Assembly: GCA_043743105.1 (NCBI GenBank)
Contig: JAYTXD010000035.1
Location: 1-29,030, forward strand
DNA: 29,030 nucleotides
Direction: 5' to 3'
DNA from: RYN-417 sp043743105
GTDB taxonomy: Bacteria > Patescibacteriota > Saccharimonadia > Saccharimonadales > JACDBH01
Below are positions 1-8,188 of this stretch, one piece after another. The notes below the pieces were generated by a model that made no database searches, was not told where the DNA came from, and saw nothing but the letters and a program-made list of their open reading frames with translations. The position numbers and the translations under genes are program-made. Position 1 is the stretch's first letter; every line of letters starts with the position of its first letter.

Positions 1-353
1 GCGACACTGAACGCGAAACAGATATTAAAGCACTACACGGCCAAATTGAAGCATTCTGGGCACAGAAGGGTTACTACCCTTCTTTGACAGACATGAACAG
101 CCAAGCATCTGGCGGCTTTGTTTTGACAAATCTTAAGGGCCTGGATGCGGGTGCATTTAAGGATCCTAAGGGCACCGTAAGCACATTAGCAGGCACTGCT
201 GCAGTCAGCGTCTATGCATACGCAGTTAAGAACACTGCTGGCACTAGCTGTGAAGCTGATGACACAACGTGCTCAAGCTACGTATTGACAGCGACACTTG
301 AAGGTACACTCAATGGTTCAGCTACATATGTAAAAGATAGCTTAAACAACTAA
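1..353 (+). CDS. Type IV pilin-like protein, C-terminal part (gene begins before the window)
   Basis: The reading frame is open from base 3 and ends with TAA at 351-353, leaving 116 residues. The visible N-terminal stretch contains DTERETDIKALHGQIEAFW followed by QKGYYPSLTDMN. This is the usual pattern just after the hydrophobic helix of type IV pilins and pseudopilins (R/K-rich turn, amphipathic helix, then GYYP and a short loop). Two cysteines seven positions apart (SCEADDTTCSS) could form the C-terminal disulfide loop, followed by a beta strand (YVLTATLEG). The prepilin leader and the membrane helix lie outside the window. The protein would be exported and assembled into a pilus. The pilMNO-type operon directly downstream supports this. 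Major versus minor pilin cannot be decided. Confidence 0.8.
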   Translation, partial: DTERETDIKALHGQIEAFWAQKGYYPSLTDMNSQASGGFVLTNLKGLDAGAFKDPKGTVSTLAGTAAVSVYAYAVKNTAGTSCEADDTTCSSYVLTATLEGTLNGSATYVKDSLNN

Positions 354-367
354 TAAAAGCTTAATTT

Positions 368-400
368 AAAGAGGGGCCCTTCTAAAGGGCTCTTCTTTTA
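368..400 (+). terminator. Rho-independent terminator of the pilin gene
   Basis: A stem centred on GCCCTT (376-381) / AAGGGC (385-390) with a 3-nt loop extends outward through G-U, G-C and A-T pairs to about 12 bp and is followed by TTTTA. It lies 15 bases after the pilin stop, so pilin and pilM are probably separate transcripts. Confidence 0.85.
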
Positions 401-420
401 TACCTTTCGCATAAGCAATT

Positions 421-429
421 TGGTATACT
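421..429 (+). promoter_or_regulatory. Extended -10 promoter element before pilM
   Basis: TGG-TATACT matches an extended -10 (TGnTATAAT). No convincing -35 is seen. The predicted transcript start is about 40 bases before the pilM ATG, so unlike most first genes in this window pilM would have a leader. A purine-rich AGAAGGG lies rather far upstream (about 457-463). Confidence 0.5.
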
Positions 430-478
430 AGTAGTAATACTTTATGTGTGGTTACAGAAGGGCACCCTGAACCGTTAA

Positions 479-1549
479 ATGAATACTCAAAAATTGTTTT
501 ATAAGGATAAGCCACTTTTTGGCCTAGATATAGGAGCCAACAGTATTAAAGTCATGCAGCTTACCCGTGAAGGCAAGCAAATTGGAGTAAACGGCTACGG
601 GGTTATACGCTTCGAAAAAACTGCAACTGAAAACGGAGTTATAACCGACTACGAAGGCCTTGCGCAGTCGATGCTCCAACTATTTGACACACACATTAAC
701 GGCAAAATATCGACTAGGCGTGTGGCTGCTACCATCCCTGCATCTAATGCCTACTCTCGGGCCATGAGCTTACCAGCAAATCTCAGCAAAAAAGAATTAG
801 ACGAAGCTGTACGCTTTGAGGCAGAGCAATATATACCTATCCCTATGGATGACCTATACATTGATTATACGTTGGGAGCAATCAAGGATGAAAATCGTGA
901 AGTTTTGGTTGTTGCCGTACCAAAAAAAATTATAGATTCATACATGCGCTTTTTTGAACTTGTTGGGCTTGAAGTCTGCGCAATCGAAACTACCATTTCG
1001 GCTGCCAGCCGCCTCGTTGCTACAACAGATCGCACGTCTCAGACACCAAGCATCCTCATTGATCTCGGCTCAACTTCAGTTGATTTAAGTATTTACGACA
1101 AAATTCTGGTTGTTAACGGAACAGTACCTGGTGGTGGCGAGAACTTTACACAACAAATTCAGGACCGCCTCACAGTAACCAGGCAAGAAGCAGACATTAT
1201 AAAAATAAAATACGGCTTAGGACGCAGCAAAAAACAAGCCGAGATCAAGCAGGCACTCAGCGGACAACTGGATCAATTAACCAAAGAAATCAGACGTGTT
1301 GTGCGTTATTATGAAGAACGTACCGAAGGCCAAAGTAAAATTGGTCAGATCATTACTATGGGCGGCGGTGCCAACATGCCTGGTTTTACAGACTACCTTA
1401 CAGATACATTACGTTTGCCAACCAGGATGTCCAGCTTTTGGGGCAGTGTTAATACACACAAATTAAATCCTCCTACAGAAGGAGAACGCTCAATATATGT
1501 TAGCGTCGCAGGTGCGGCACTCATAAATCCTAAGGAGATATGGAAATGA
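479..1549 (+). CDS. pilM: Type IV pilus assembly actin-like ATPase PilM
   Basis: A 356-residue cytoplasmic protein of the PilM (FtsA/actin-like, SHS2) family, normal length. The phosphate-1 motif GLDIGANSIKVMQL is at residues 15-28, the phosphate-2 motif SILIDLGSTSVDLSIY at 191-206, and the adenosine motif IITMGGGANMPGF at 291-303. The family forms a cytoplasmic ring that binds the N-terminal peptide of PilN and couples pilus motor proteins to the inner-membrane platform. It is first in a tight operon. Its TGA stop overlaps the ATG of the next gene (ATGA), which implies translational coupling. ATP-grasp-like or EccE-like alternatives are not supported. Confidence 0.93.
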   Translation: MNTQKLFYKDKPLFGLDIGANSIKVMQLTREGKQIGVNGYGVIRFEKTATENGVITDYEGLAQSMLQLFDTHINGKISTRRVAATIPASNAYSRAMSLPANLSKKELDEAVRFEAEQYIPIPMDDLYIDYTLGAIKDENREVLVVAVPKKIIDSYMRFFELVGLEVCAIETTISAASRLVATTDRTSQTPSILIDLGSTSVDLSIYDKILVVNGTVPGGGENFTQQIQDRLTVTRQEADIIKIKYGLGRSKKQAEIKQALSGQLDQLTKEIRRVVRYYEERTEGQSKIGQIITMGGGANMPGFTDYLTDTLRLPTRMSSFWGSVNTHKLNPPTEGERSIYVSVAGAALINPKEIWK

Positions 1550-2181
1550 GCATGCTCAACCTCATGCCGCCAGACGCCAGATCAGCAATATCGTACGCTC
1601 GCCATAACGCCCGCCTTTTCCGTTGGACAGTTGGCTGCTTGATTATTATTGTTGCCATGGGTGCCACCGTTGTTGTTGGTGGATTCTATATAGATAATTC
1701 AAAACACAATCTTGCCAGTTCTATAGACCAGACTAAGGCAACTATTACTGCACAGAAGCTCGATAAAGTACAAGCTCAGGCGCAAAGTCTGTCAGGGGGG
1801 GTTAAACTCATCGTGCAAGTACTCTCTAAAGAAATTCAGTTCTCCAAATTATTGCAACAAATTGGTGGGCTCATGCCAGCTGGCGCTACACTTGGTGATA
1901 TTCAGCTTTCTAACAAAGTTAATGGTGCCCTAGACCTTACCGCCAATGCAGTAGACTACGAGTCTGCAACGCAGGTGCAAGTAAACCTCCAAGATCCCAA
2001 GAACAATCTTTTTGATAAAGTAGATACATTGAGCGTCAGTTGTGCAGATAGCAACGCCACAACATCGTCATCCGCCGTTGATTCACGATATAAATGCCAA
2101 ATTTTAGTACGCGCATTGTTTAAATCTACCGCAGCAGTAACCTTGCTTGCTAACCCACCGACATCAGAGGTAAAAAAATAA
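1546..2181 (+). CDS. pilN: PilN-like pilus assembly inner-membrane protein
   Basis: About 211 residues. The start chosen is ATG 1546. AAGGAG at 1532-1537 is 8 nt from it, whereas the upstream in-frame ATG at 1540 would be only 2 nt from the SD. The N-terminal peptide NLMPPDAR corresponds to the INLLPxR segment by which PilN binds PilM. One membrane helix (roughly residues 26-48) is followed by a coiled-coil-prone region and a ferredoxin-like fold with short beta strands (GATLGDIQLS, GALDLTANAVD). It forms the periplasmic or outer-face platform with PilO. The 4-base overlap with pilM and 1-base overlap with the next gene support a fixed-stoichiometry complex. Confidence 0.82.
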   Translation: MSMLNLMPPDARSAISYARHNARLFRWTVGCLIIIVAMGATVVVGGFYIDNSKHNLASSIDQTKATITAQKLDKVQAQAQSLSGGVKLIVQVLSKEIQFSKLLQQIGGLMPAGATLGDIQLSNKVNGALDLTANAVDYESATQVQVNLQDPKNNLFDKVDTLSVSCADSNATTSSSAVDSRYKCQILVRALFKSTAAVTLLANPPTSEVKK

Positions 2182-2840
2182 TGAATCCCAAGCGCTTTTT
2201 CTACATTATGGTCGCGTTGTTTAGCCTTAGTGTTATTGGTGGCGGTGCCATGCTATATTTTGCCAATACAATGCTTCAAAAGCGTTCGAGCAGCGTTGTG
2301 ACCTTGAAACTAGATAGTACCGAAGCTGAGGCACAGCTAAGTGCATACCAGGCTGCAAAAAAAGATGTCGAAAAGTATTCGTATTTAAATGACATTATCA
2401 GTAGTGCCTTGCCGCAAGACAAAGATCAAGCTCGAACCGTCCGCGAAATATTTATTCTTGCCCAACAAGCTGGCATTAACATTAAGTCGATCCAGTTCCC
2501 TGCCTCAACGTTGGGCGCTATAACATCTGTACCAGTCGCAGCTGCAACTACTCCGGCCGCTGCTGCACCTTCATCAACGCTACCTACCGCTCCTGTTGTC
2601 ACACAAGCAAAAGCAGTTACCGGCCTAAACGGCGTATACTCTATTGAGACTGTCGTGACACCGTTTGCCGATGACAAAAGCAATAAGGTCACCTATGCAC
2701 AGCTTATCTCGTTCTTACAAAAAATTGAATCGAACAGGAGAGCCATGCAGGTCGCAAACATACAGCTTAACCCGCTCGGACAAAATGCATCTGACAGTAT
2801 ATCCTTTACACTAACACTTAATATATTTATACGACCATGA
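2181..2840 (+). CDS. pilO: PilO-like pilus assembly protein
   Basis: A 219-residue single-pass membrane protein: short cytoplasmic tail, hydrophobic helix at about residues 7-30, a helical region, then a C-terminal ferredoxin-like domain (YSIETVVTPF, TYAQLISFLQKIESN, SFTLTLNIFIRP), the PilO layout. A low-complexity Ala/Pro/Thr/Val segment in the middle (about residues 115-140) is longer than usual. The start shares one base with the pilN stop (TAATG), with AGAGG about 10 nt upstream. Position right after pilM-pilN is the strongest evidence. Sequence similarity to canonical PilO is only structural by eye, so GspM/PilO-like is the safe name. Confidence 0.75.
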   Translation: MNPKRFFYIMVALFSLSVIGGGAMLYFANTMLQKRSSSVVTLKLDSTEAEAQLSAYQAAKKDVEKYSYLNDIISSALPQDKDQARTVREIFILAQQAGINIKSIQFPASTLGAITSVPVAAATTPAAAAPSSTLPTAPVVTQAKAVTGLNGVYSIETVVTPFADDKSNKVTYAQLISFLQKIESNRRAMQVANIQLNPLGQNASDSISFTLTLNIFIRP

Positions 2841-3133
2841 AGCTAGACATTAAACCAATACTCAAAAAACTCCAGCCTTTTATCAACTTCCTAAAAAAGG
2901 ACTCTGTTGCAATATTCTTAGTTATTATTGCCATTGTGTTTGGGTTCTTAATATGGCGAATCGGGAGCCTTGCAGGCGCTGAGCCAAAACAAGATGCCAT
3001 TGATGAAAAACTATTGACTATAGTGCGCCCAAAAATTGACCAAGATAGCATCCGCAAAATTAAGGCACTGCAAGATCAAAATGTTGATATTAAGTCGTAC
3101 TTTGTTGATCGTAGCAACCCGTTCCAGGAGTAG
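2837..3133 (+). CDS. Small single-pass membrane protein ending the pilMNO operon (PilP-like position)
   Basis: 98 residues; ATG overlaps the pilO stop (ATGA). A basic N-terminus (KPILKKLQPFINFLKKD) precedes one membrane helix (about residues 27-45) and a charged external part ending in YFVDRSNPFQE. A conserved aromatic/NPF (or DPF) tail is reminiscent of the RDPF motif of PilP, which links the PilNO platform to other pilus parts, but the lipoprotein Cys and beta-domain of PilP are absent. Function is inferred from operon position only. The gene is convergent with the next gene, 6 bases apart, with no terminator visible between them. Confidence 0.7.
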   Translation: MKLDIKPILKKLQPFINFLKKDSVAIFLVIIAIVFGFLIWRIGSLAGAEPKQDAIDEKLLTIVRPKIDQDSIRKIKALQDQNVDIKSYFVDRSNPFQE

Positions 3134-3139
3134 CACTCT

Positions 3140-3760
3140 CTAAAAGCCGCCGTGTGTAATTTCAACCCTCTGCAATGGTCCCAACTTGCCTATACGTTCG
3201 ATTGCTTTTTCATGATAATTAATTACTGTTTTGCGGTATAGGTCTGGGTCCGGCGTATTAGGGAATGAGAAATTATCTGCTTCGCCTGCAGTTTCTATCG
3301 TCATAGTACCGTAGTTAAATACTGTCTGGAGAATCCCTTTTTTTGTGACCGTAACGTCTTCTACATTGATCATGTTAAGGTGTGCTACTTTATTCGAAAA
3401 AAGCCCCAATTGTCGAACTTCAATAACGTTTTGATCTGTAATGAGCATTCGGTTTTGGTTATAAATCCATAGGACAATAAACGTCCCAATCGCAATTAAT
3501 GCAGCAACGAGCACAAAAATAAGACTTATGAAGACTTTAGATTGACCGTTAACCGTAACGTTAATTGACCGTGCAAGCGACGGCACATAGGCAGCAAAAC
3601 AAAGCATCAATAAAATCAAAATAGTACCTGTAGCAATAATAATGAAACGTCCGAGCCAATGTCGGCGAACGTCGGCAACAAGCTGTTCTTTATCATCATC
3701 AGCAACCTGTGGGTAGGCCTGCATTAATGGTTTAATTTCTTGGAGTTCGGCGTGCTTCAT
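3140..3760 (-). CDS. Bacterial PH-domain (bPH2/DUF304, YdbS-like) membrane protein
   Basis: 206 residues from ATG 3758-3760. A longer reading frame exists, but its first 37 codons would lie inside ruvB, and an extended -10 sits 9 nt before this ATG. Layout: cytoplasmic N-terminus, two membrane helices (about residues 38-60 and 75-100), then one bacterial PH domain (about 105-185: MLITDQNVIEVRQLGL, VAHLNMINVEDVTVTK, GILQTVFNYGTMTIET). That last block is typical of DUF304 proteins, where the ILQ-hFGxG-IxI pattern is conserved. Role unknown; such proteins are often envelope or stress associated. It is transcribed in the same direction as ruvB but probably has its own promoter. Confidence 0.8.
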   Translation of the reverse strand: MKHAELQEIKPLMQAYPQVADDDKEQLVADVRRHWLGRFIIIATGTILILLMLCFAAYVPSLARSINVTVNGQSKVFISLIFVLVAALIAIGTFIVLWIYNQNRMLITDQNVIEVRQLGLFSNKVAHLNMINVEDVTVTKKGILQTVFNYGTMTIETAGEADNFSFPNTPDPDLYRKTVINYHEKAIERIGKLGPLQRVEITHGGF

Positions 3761-3769
3761 ATTACTAGG

Positions 3770-3775
3770 ATTATA
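3770..3775 (-). promoter_or_regulatory. Extended -10 of the PH-domain gene, overlapping the ruvB stop
   Basis: On the minus strand TGG-TATAAT lies 9 nt before the ATG, with no SD in between. The expected transcript would begin at or a couple of bases before the start codon. Confidence 0.6.
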
Positions 3776-4796
3776 CCAGACTAGGCTGATCTGACTTACT
3801 CTTTTTGCCAAGGTGCTTGTAAGCTTTTTTGGTTGCCCTTCGGCCACGAGGCGTACGCTCAATAAGGCCAATTTGCATCAGATACGGTTCATAAAAATCC
3901 TCAATTGTAGTTGCCTCATCCCCCGTTAATGCAGCTAACGTGTTTAGGCCCACTGGGTTATCACCGTAATTTTCAATCATACGCTCAAGCAGCTGCCTGT
4001 CGGCCGGGTCAAGACCAAGTTCGTCAATGTCTAGAAGTTCAAGCGCCAAATGAGTTGTTTTAGTGTCAATCATACCGTCGCCATTGACATCGGCATAGTC
4101 ACGCACCCGCTTCAGTAAACGGTTGGCAATACGCGGTGTAAGACGAGCTCTGGTTGAAAGTAGCTGAGCTGCCGCAGGTTCAATTTTGTTATCTAAAATT
4201 TTTGCCGAGCGTATAATAATCTGGGCAATTTCATCTGGAGTATAAAATTCGTGCCGATGCATCATGCCAAACCTATCCCGCAGCGGTGCCGCTAAAGCTC
4301 CGGTGCGTGTTGTGGCACCAATCAAAGTAAACTTTGGCACATCAAGCCGCATACTGCGTGCACTGGGGCCTTTGCCAAGCATAATGTCTATCTTGTAATC
4401 TTCCATGGCGCTGTACAGTACCTCTTCAACACTCCGGTGCAAACGGTGAATCTCGTCAATAAACAAAATATCGCCTTCTTGTAAATTAGTAAGTAGGCTG
4501 GCCAAGTCGCCGGCCTTTTCAATTGCCGGCCCACTCGTTATGCGTATCTGCGCACCCATTTCGTTGGCGATAACACTTGCCATAGTCGTTTTGCCAAGAC
4601 CTGGAGGGCCATAGAGCAGAATATGATCAAGTGGTTCGTTACGCTTTTTAGCTGCATCAATTGCCAGCTTCAAGTTTTTCTTAAGATGCTCCTGGCCAAT
4701 GTAACTCGCAAAATCTCTTGGCCGCAGAGTTACTTCGAGCTCCACCTCTGCCGGGTCGTCACTATTCGTTGTGGTAATAATTCGTTCAATCGCCAT
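3771..4796 (-). CDS. ruvB: Holliday junction branch migration ATPase RuvB
   Basis: 341 residues, full family length. AAA+ ATPase motor that drives branch migration with RuvA. The N-terminal TLRPRDFASYIGQEHLK is the RuvB signature. Walker A GPPGLGKTT is at 63-71, Walker B LFIDEIH at about 111-117, sensor-1 region IGATTRTGAL, and arginine-finger region PLRDRFG. The C-terminal winged helix includes GLNTLAALTGDEATTIEDFYEPYLMQ-type sequence. The ATG follows the ruvA stop with no gap. An SD (AAGAGGT) lies within the last ruvA codons, so the two are co-translated. Confidence 0.97.
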   Translation of the reverse strand: MAIERIITTTNSDDPAEVELEVTLRPRDFASYIGQEHLKKNLKLAIDAAKKRNEPLDHILLYGPPGLGKTTMASVIANEMGAQIRITSGPAIEKAGDLASLLTNLQEGDILFIDEIHRLHRSVEEVLYSAMEDYKIDIMLGKGPSARSMRLDVPKFTLIGATTRTGALAAPLRDRFGMMHRHEFYTPDEIAQIIIRSAKILDNKIEPAAAQLLSTRARLTPRIANRLLKRVRDYADVNGDGMIDTKTTHLALELLDIDELGLDPADRQLLERMIENYGDNPVGLNTLAALTGDEATTIEDFYEPYLMQIGLIERTPRGRRATKKAYKHLGKKSKSDQPSLV

Positions 4797-5378
4797 TTAT
4801 ATATTACCTCTTAATGCCTGCTTTACGCGCTCTTCGGTCGTCTGGCTAAGGTCAATATGCTTAAGTGCCAACATGGCGTCAAGTTCGCTGTAGCCAAGGC
4901 TCATGAGTGCTTGCGCTGCTTCGTCTTGGGCGTCTATACCGCCCCGTGTCACTATATCCTCCGCAGAGTTAGTGGCAATCAGGCCCACTTTGTCTCGTAG
5001 CTCCACGACAATTTGCTCAGCTGCACGCTTACCAACACCTTTTGCTGTTTGCAAACGTTTTACGTCTCCGCCCGCTATTGCTGCTCGTACATTTTGCGCC
5101 GAGCCAATATCAAGCACGCTCATTGCAACTTTTGGTCCCACGTTTTTAACACTCAAAAGCTGTTCGAACAGTTTTTTGTCGTCAAGTAATAAAAACCCAA
5201 ACAAATCATGGACTTCTTCTTTGATGTTTTCATGAATGTAGAATTTAGCTTTTTCACCCGTTACCACGCGGTCAAGGTTACTAAGTGTCGTTAGCACGCC
5301 GTAGCCCACACCGCCAGCTAAAACCACGGCCTGTTGGCCGATTTTTTCCGATACAACACCCTCTAAAGTCGCTATCAT
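4797..5378 (-). CDS. ruvA: Holliday junction DNA-binding protein RuvA
   Basis: 193 residues, usual length. Domain I (OB fold) begins MIATLEGVVSEKIGQQAVV. Two helix-hairpin-helix motifs follow (LLSVKNVGPKVAMSVL and LQTAKGVGKRAAEQIVVEL). The C-terminal domain III (AAQALMSLGYSELDAMLAL) binds RuvB. It forms a tetramer on four-way junctions. It appears to start its own transcript: an extended -10 lies 9 nt before the ATG, and ruvC ends 50 bases upstream. Confidence 0.96.
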   Translation of the reverse strand: MIATLEGVVSEKIGQQAVVLAGGVGYGVLTTLSNLDRVVTGEKAKFYIHENIKEEVHDLFGFLLLDDKKLFEQLLSVKNVGPKVAMSVLDIGSAQNVRAAIAGGDVKRLQTAKGVGKRAAEQIVVELRDKVGLIATNSAEDIVTRGGIDAQDEAAQALMSLGYSELDAMLALKHIDLSQTTEERVKQALRGNI

Positions 5379-5387
5379 ATGCTTGCT

Positions 5388-5393
5388 ATTATC
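5388..5393 (-). promoter_or_regulatory. Extended -10 of ruvAB
   Basis: On the minus strand TGA-GATAAT lies 9 nt upstream of the ruvA ATG. No SD is present between it and the start. Confidence 0.5.
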
Positions 5394-5428
5394 TCATAGC
5401 TCTTCAGAAGTAACCAAATTATTGCCTG

Positions 5429-5902
5429 CTAAGCACGCAAGGTCATCGAATGAGTAATTGCAACAGCCAAAGCGTCGGCGGCATCATCTGGTTTTGGCAC
5501 TTCTTTAAGTTGTAATATTACCCGCACCATCTCTTGTATCTGCTTCTTTTCGGCTTTACCATAGCCTGTTACAGCTTGTTTGATTTGTAACGGTGTATAC
5601 TCGGCTACACGCAGTTTTGCCTGCATAGCAGTCAGTAACACTACTCCCCTTGCTTGAGCCACTGTCATGGCCGTAGTGACGTTAGTCGTAAAAAACAGTT
5701 TTTCGACAGCCATTTCTTGAGGTTTTGTTTCTGCAATAATGGCCGTAAGCTCTTCGTAAATGGTCATCAATCGCACGGCGTCTTCTTCTTTTACAGGCGT
5801 TCTTATAACACCCGCATCAACGAGCTTTAATTTACCCTTTTCAAGATCAATAATTCCAAAGCCCAAAATACCAGTTCCTGGGTCAATGCCTATAATCCTC
5901 AT
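5429..5902 (-). CDS. ruvC: Crossover junction endodeoxyribonuclease RuvC
   Basis: 157 residues, RNase H-like resolvase that cuts Holliday junctions. The four acidic catalytic residues are in place: D7 (IIGIDPGTG), E67 (MAVEKLFF), D140 and D143 (KPDDAADALA), with the same 3-residue spacing of the last two as in E. coli (D138/D141). The ATG overlaps the yebC stop by 4 bases (ATGA), so it is coupled to yebC. The yebC-ruvC-ruvA-ruvB order is common in bacteria. Confidence 0.97.
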   Translation of the reverse strand: MRIIGIDPGTGILGFGIIDLEKGKLKLVDAGVIRTPVKEEDAVRLMTIYEELTAIIAETKPQEMAVEKLFFTTNVTTAMTVAQARGVVLLTAMQAKLRVAEYTPLQIKQAVTGYGKAEKKQIQEMVRVILQLKEVPKPDDAADALAVAITHSMTLRA

Positions 5903-6609
5903 ACGATGTCGAAGTTGATATGCGTTGCTGTAACGTCTTGGAGTTCATCAAGCGCATCCATCAGCCGCTCAATTTTTCCGGCGGTAGCTTCATCACTTAT
6001 TTCTATAGTATTGGTTGGCTCGTAGCTGAGTTCGGCATCTATTACTTCGAGACCTGCGGCCTTAAGCGCATCCCGTACTTTGGCTAGATCTTTAGAAACC
6101 GTATAAATAATAGACTCTTCACCTGCTTCTTGGACGTCCTCCGCTCCTGAGTCAAGTGCGGTAAGCATAAGGTCATCTCCAACACCTTTTATGCGTATAA
6201 TGCCTCTGTGTGCAAACTGGAAGGCCACAGCGCCTTTTTCGGCAATACTGCCACCATGTTTAGAAAAGGCAAATTTAACTTCCGGATATGTACGGTTAAG
6301 ATTGTCGGTTGCACACTCCACTAAAATTGCCACGCCACCAGGACCGTAGCCCTCGTACATTACTTCCATGAGTTGCACGGCATCTTTATCTGACACACGC
6401 TTAATAGCACGTTCGATGTTATTAAGTGGCATGTTGGCAGCTTTAGCTTTTTCGATAGCCATTGCAAGTGCAGCGTTCATAGTGGGATCAGTTCCACCGC
6501 GGGCGGCCACGGCGATTTGGTTGCCGATACGCGTAAATACTGCGCCACGTTTTGCGTCGGTGAGGCCTTTTGCTCTTTTAATCGTTGACCATTTGGAGTG
6601 TCCCGACAT
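5899..6609 (-). CDS. yebC: YebC/TACO1 family protein
   Basis: 236 residues, standard length. Begins with the family signature MSGHSKWSTIKRAKG and contains NAALAMAIEKAKAANMP and YEGYGPGGVAILVE, both hallmarks. YebC proteins are described as transcriptional regulators and, more recently, as factors that help ribosomes through difficult sequences such as proline runs. Which applies here cannot be told. A clear SD (AAGGAA) lies 6 nt before the ATG. The start lies inside the 3' end of comEC (32-base overlap), so it is an internal gene of the comEC-yebC-ruvC operon. Confidence 0.95.
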   Translation of the reverse strand: MSGHSKWSTIKRAKGLTDAKRGAVFTRIGNQIAVAARGGTDPTMNAALAMAIEKAKAANMPLNNIERAIKRVSDKDAVQLMEVMYEGYGPGGVAILVECATDNLNRTYPEVKFAFSKHGGSIAEKGAVAFQFAHRGIIRIKGVGDDLMLTALDSGAEDVQEAGEESIIYTVSKDLAKVRDALKAAGLEVIDAELSYEPTNTIEISDEATAGKIERLMDALDELQDVTATHINFDIV

Positions 6610-8062
6610 GTTGTTCCTTGGTATTATTTATATCTGTTATAGTATCATTTTTACGACCCTTGTGCCAGAGCACAAACAGTACTAATAACATTGCTGTGTA
6701 CATAATTATGAGCCCTCTTATACTGAGGGCCACAGATATTTTCATGTGTGGTACCCTCGAAAACATCGTAGCCATATCGAGCAAATAGGTTAGCACATAG
6801 CGCGCAGGCCATGCCAGCCAGCCAGCAACCGGCGCTATAAACATACCGGCTAAACCTGCAATAAAACTTAGCAGCATAGCAAGTGGGATCAACGGCACGA
6901 CCAAAATATTGGCTGGTAGTGCAACAAAGCTCGATGTTTTAAAGATGTATAGAATTATTGGTAACGTGGCAATTTGTGCGGAAAGTGTCTCCATAATAAG
7001 CTCTCCGATTATGCCTCGCGGATCACCGTTGAATAAACGTTTCCGCAACAAAGGTCCTAAGATTAATACTCCAAAAAATGCTAAGAATGACAAGTACCAG
7101 CCAATATCAGACCAGATATAAAGAGGATTCCATAACGCAGTCGCAGCTGCTGCAAACAAAATTAATAAAAGAGGTTTGATGGTGCGACCGTAATACCACG
7201 CGCCTAAACTCAGGCTACTTATAATTGCCGCTCGTACAATCGATGCACTAAGACCAGTTACGAGCAAAAAACTCAGAATTAATGCCTGTGATCCTACATA
7301 TGTCTGAAATTTTGAACGTTTTCCAAACAAGCGCCTGCTTGCACCCATCATTATAGTAAGGTTATATCCTGAAACAGCGATGATGTGGCTTAAGCCTACG
7401 GCCGAAAGAATAGCAGTAATACTTGGCGGTAATGTGTTTCGCTGGCCAATAAGTAGCCCTAGCGAAAATGATGCAAGTGGCTCTGGTAAAGTGTTTTGCA
7501 GCCCTGCGGTAAAACGCCGGGTGATGCTATACGCCACTGAATGCGAATGAGCTACAAGTTTTATATTGGCATAGCTTAGATATGCAACAACCGAACCGCG
7601 TGCAGGATAAAATTTGCCACTTACGCTTACCTTGTCCCCACGAAATACCATATTCTCCCCAAAGCCTGATACCCCAATCTTTCCTACGATTGCTTTCTGA
7701 TACGGCTCGTCAAGCTGCAGCCCACCGATGTCAAAGCTCAGTTGTGAGTTTTTACCATAAACACCATCGCTGAGTACCGTTCCTGTCACCGCAACGTTGT
7801 GTTTGCTTAAGCTTGCTAACTCACGGACGTGCCTCATATATACCCCACCCCGCCACCACCCTACCGAAAAGCCGAGCAGTATAAAAGCATACAATGAAAT
7901 CAACCGGGCTTTTCTAAAACTCACAATAGTAAATAGAAATAGTAATAGAACATAGAATATTGATAGTGCAGGAGTAAATCTGGACCAACCCAGGCCAAGC
8001 AAAATTGATCCGAAAAATAGTACTAGTCGGACTGTGCGCCTATAAATCTTGGGCTTATTCAT
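6578..8062 (-). CDS. comEC: ComEC/Rec2-type DNA uptake channel, without the metallo-beta-lactamase domain
   Basis: 494 residues. An N-terminal membrane region and DUF4131/OB-like part (about 1-180; VTGTVLSDGVYG, FRGDKVSVSGKFYP) is followed by the Competence domain. This carries SLGLLIGQRNTLPPSI, LSHIIAVSGYNLTIM and several helices (SIVRAAIISSLSLGAWYYGR, PLYIWSDIGWYLSFLAFFG). Full ComEC proteins of about 750 residues end with a beta-lactamase-like nuclease domain. Here the protein stops after the last helices with a short charged tail. With the pilus operon nearby it would serve natural transformation, importing single-stranded DNA. Start ATG 8060-8062 has -35/-10 boxes directly upstream. Confidence 0.93.
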   Translation of the reverse strand: MNKPKIYRRTVRLVLFFGSILLGLGWSRFTPALSIFYVLLLFLFTIVSFRKARLISLYAFILLGFSVGWWRGGVYMRHVRELASLSKHNVAVTGTVLSDGVYGKNSQLSFDIGGLQLDEPYQKAIVGKIGVSGFGENMVFRGDKVSVSGKFYPARGSVVAYLSYANIKLVAHSHSVAYSITRRFTAGLQNTLPEPLASFSLGLLIGQRNTLPPSITAILSAVGLSHIIAVSGYNLTIMMGASRRLFGKRSKFQTYVGSQALILSFLLVTGLSASIVRAAIISSLSLGAWYYGRTIKPLLLILFAAAATALWNPLYIWSDIGWYLSFLAFFGVLILGPLLRKRLFNGDPRGIIGELIMETLSAQIATLPIILYIFKTSSFVALPANILVVPLIPLAMLLSFIAGLAGMFIAPVAGWLAWPARYVLTYLLDMATMFSRVPHMKISVALSIRGLIIMYTAMLLVLFVLWHKGRKNDTITDINNTKEQHVGTLQMVND

Positions 8063-8069
8063 TGAACAG

Positions 8070-8097
8070 ATAATACGACCAACTACACTGGATCCAA
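8070..8097 (-). promoter_or_regulatory. Promoter of the comEC operon
   Basis: On the minus strand: -35 TTGGAT (8092-8097), 16-nt spacer, -10 TATTAT (8070-8075), then exactly 7 nt to the comEC ATG. No SD. Leaderless start predicted. Confidence 0.6.
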
Positions 8098-8126
8098 AGC
8101 ATGAGCATCTATAAAAATCTTACTGA

Positions 8127-8155
8127 TTGACTTTTACAACAAAAAAACAGATAAT
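8127..8155 (+). promoter_or_regulatory. Promoter of tRNA-Lys
   Basis: -35 TTGACT (8127-8132), 17-nt spacer, -10 GATAAT (8150-8155). Predicted start is about 8162, giving a 5' leader of roughly 27 nt before the mature tRNA. Confidence 0.6.
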
Positions 8156-8188
8156 AACCCCTGTTGTTTATACCATATCAACAGATAT

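Noticed and set aside
3761..3871. Extended N-terminus of the PH-domain protein
   Set aside because: The 37 extra codons lie inside ruvB and upstream of the gene's own extended -10.
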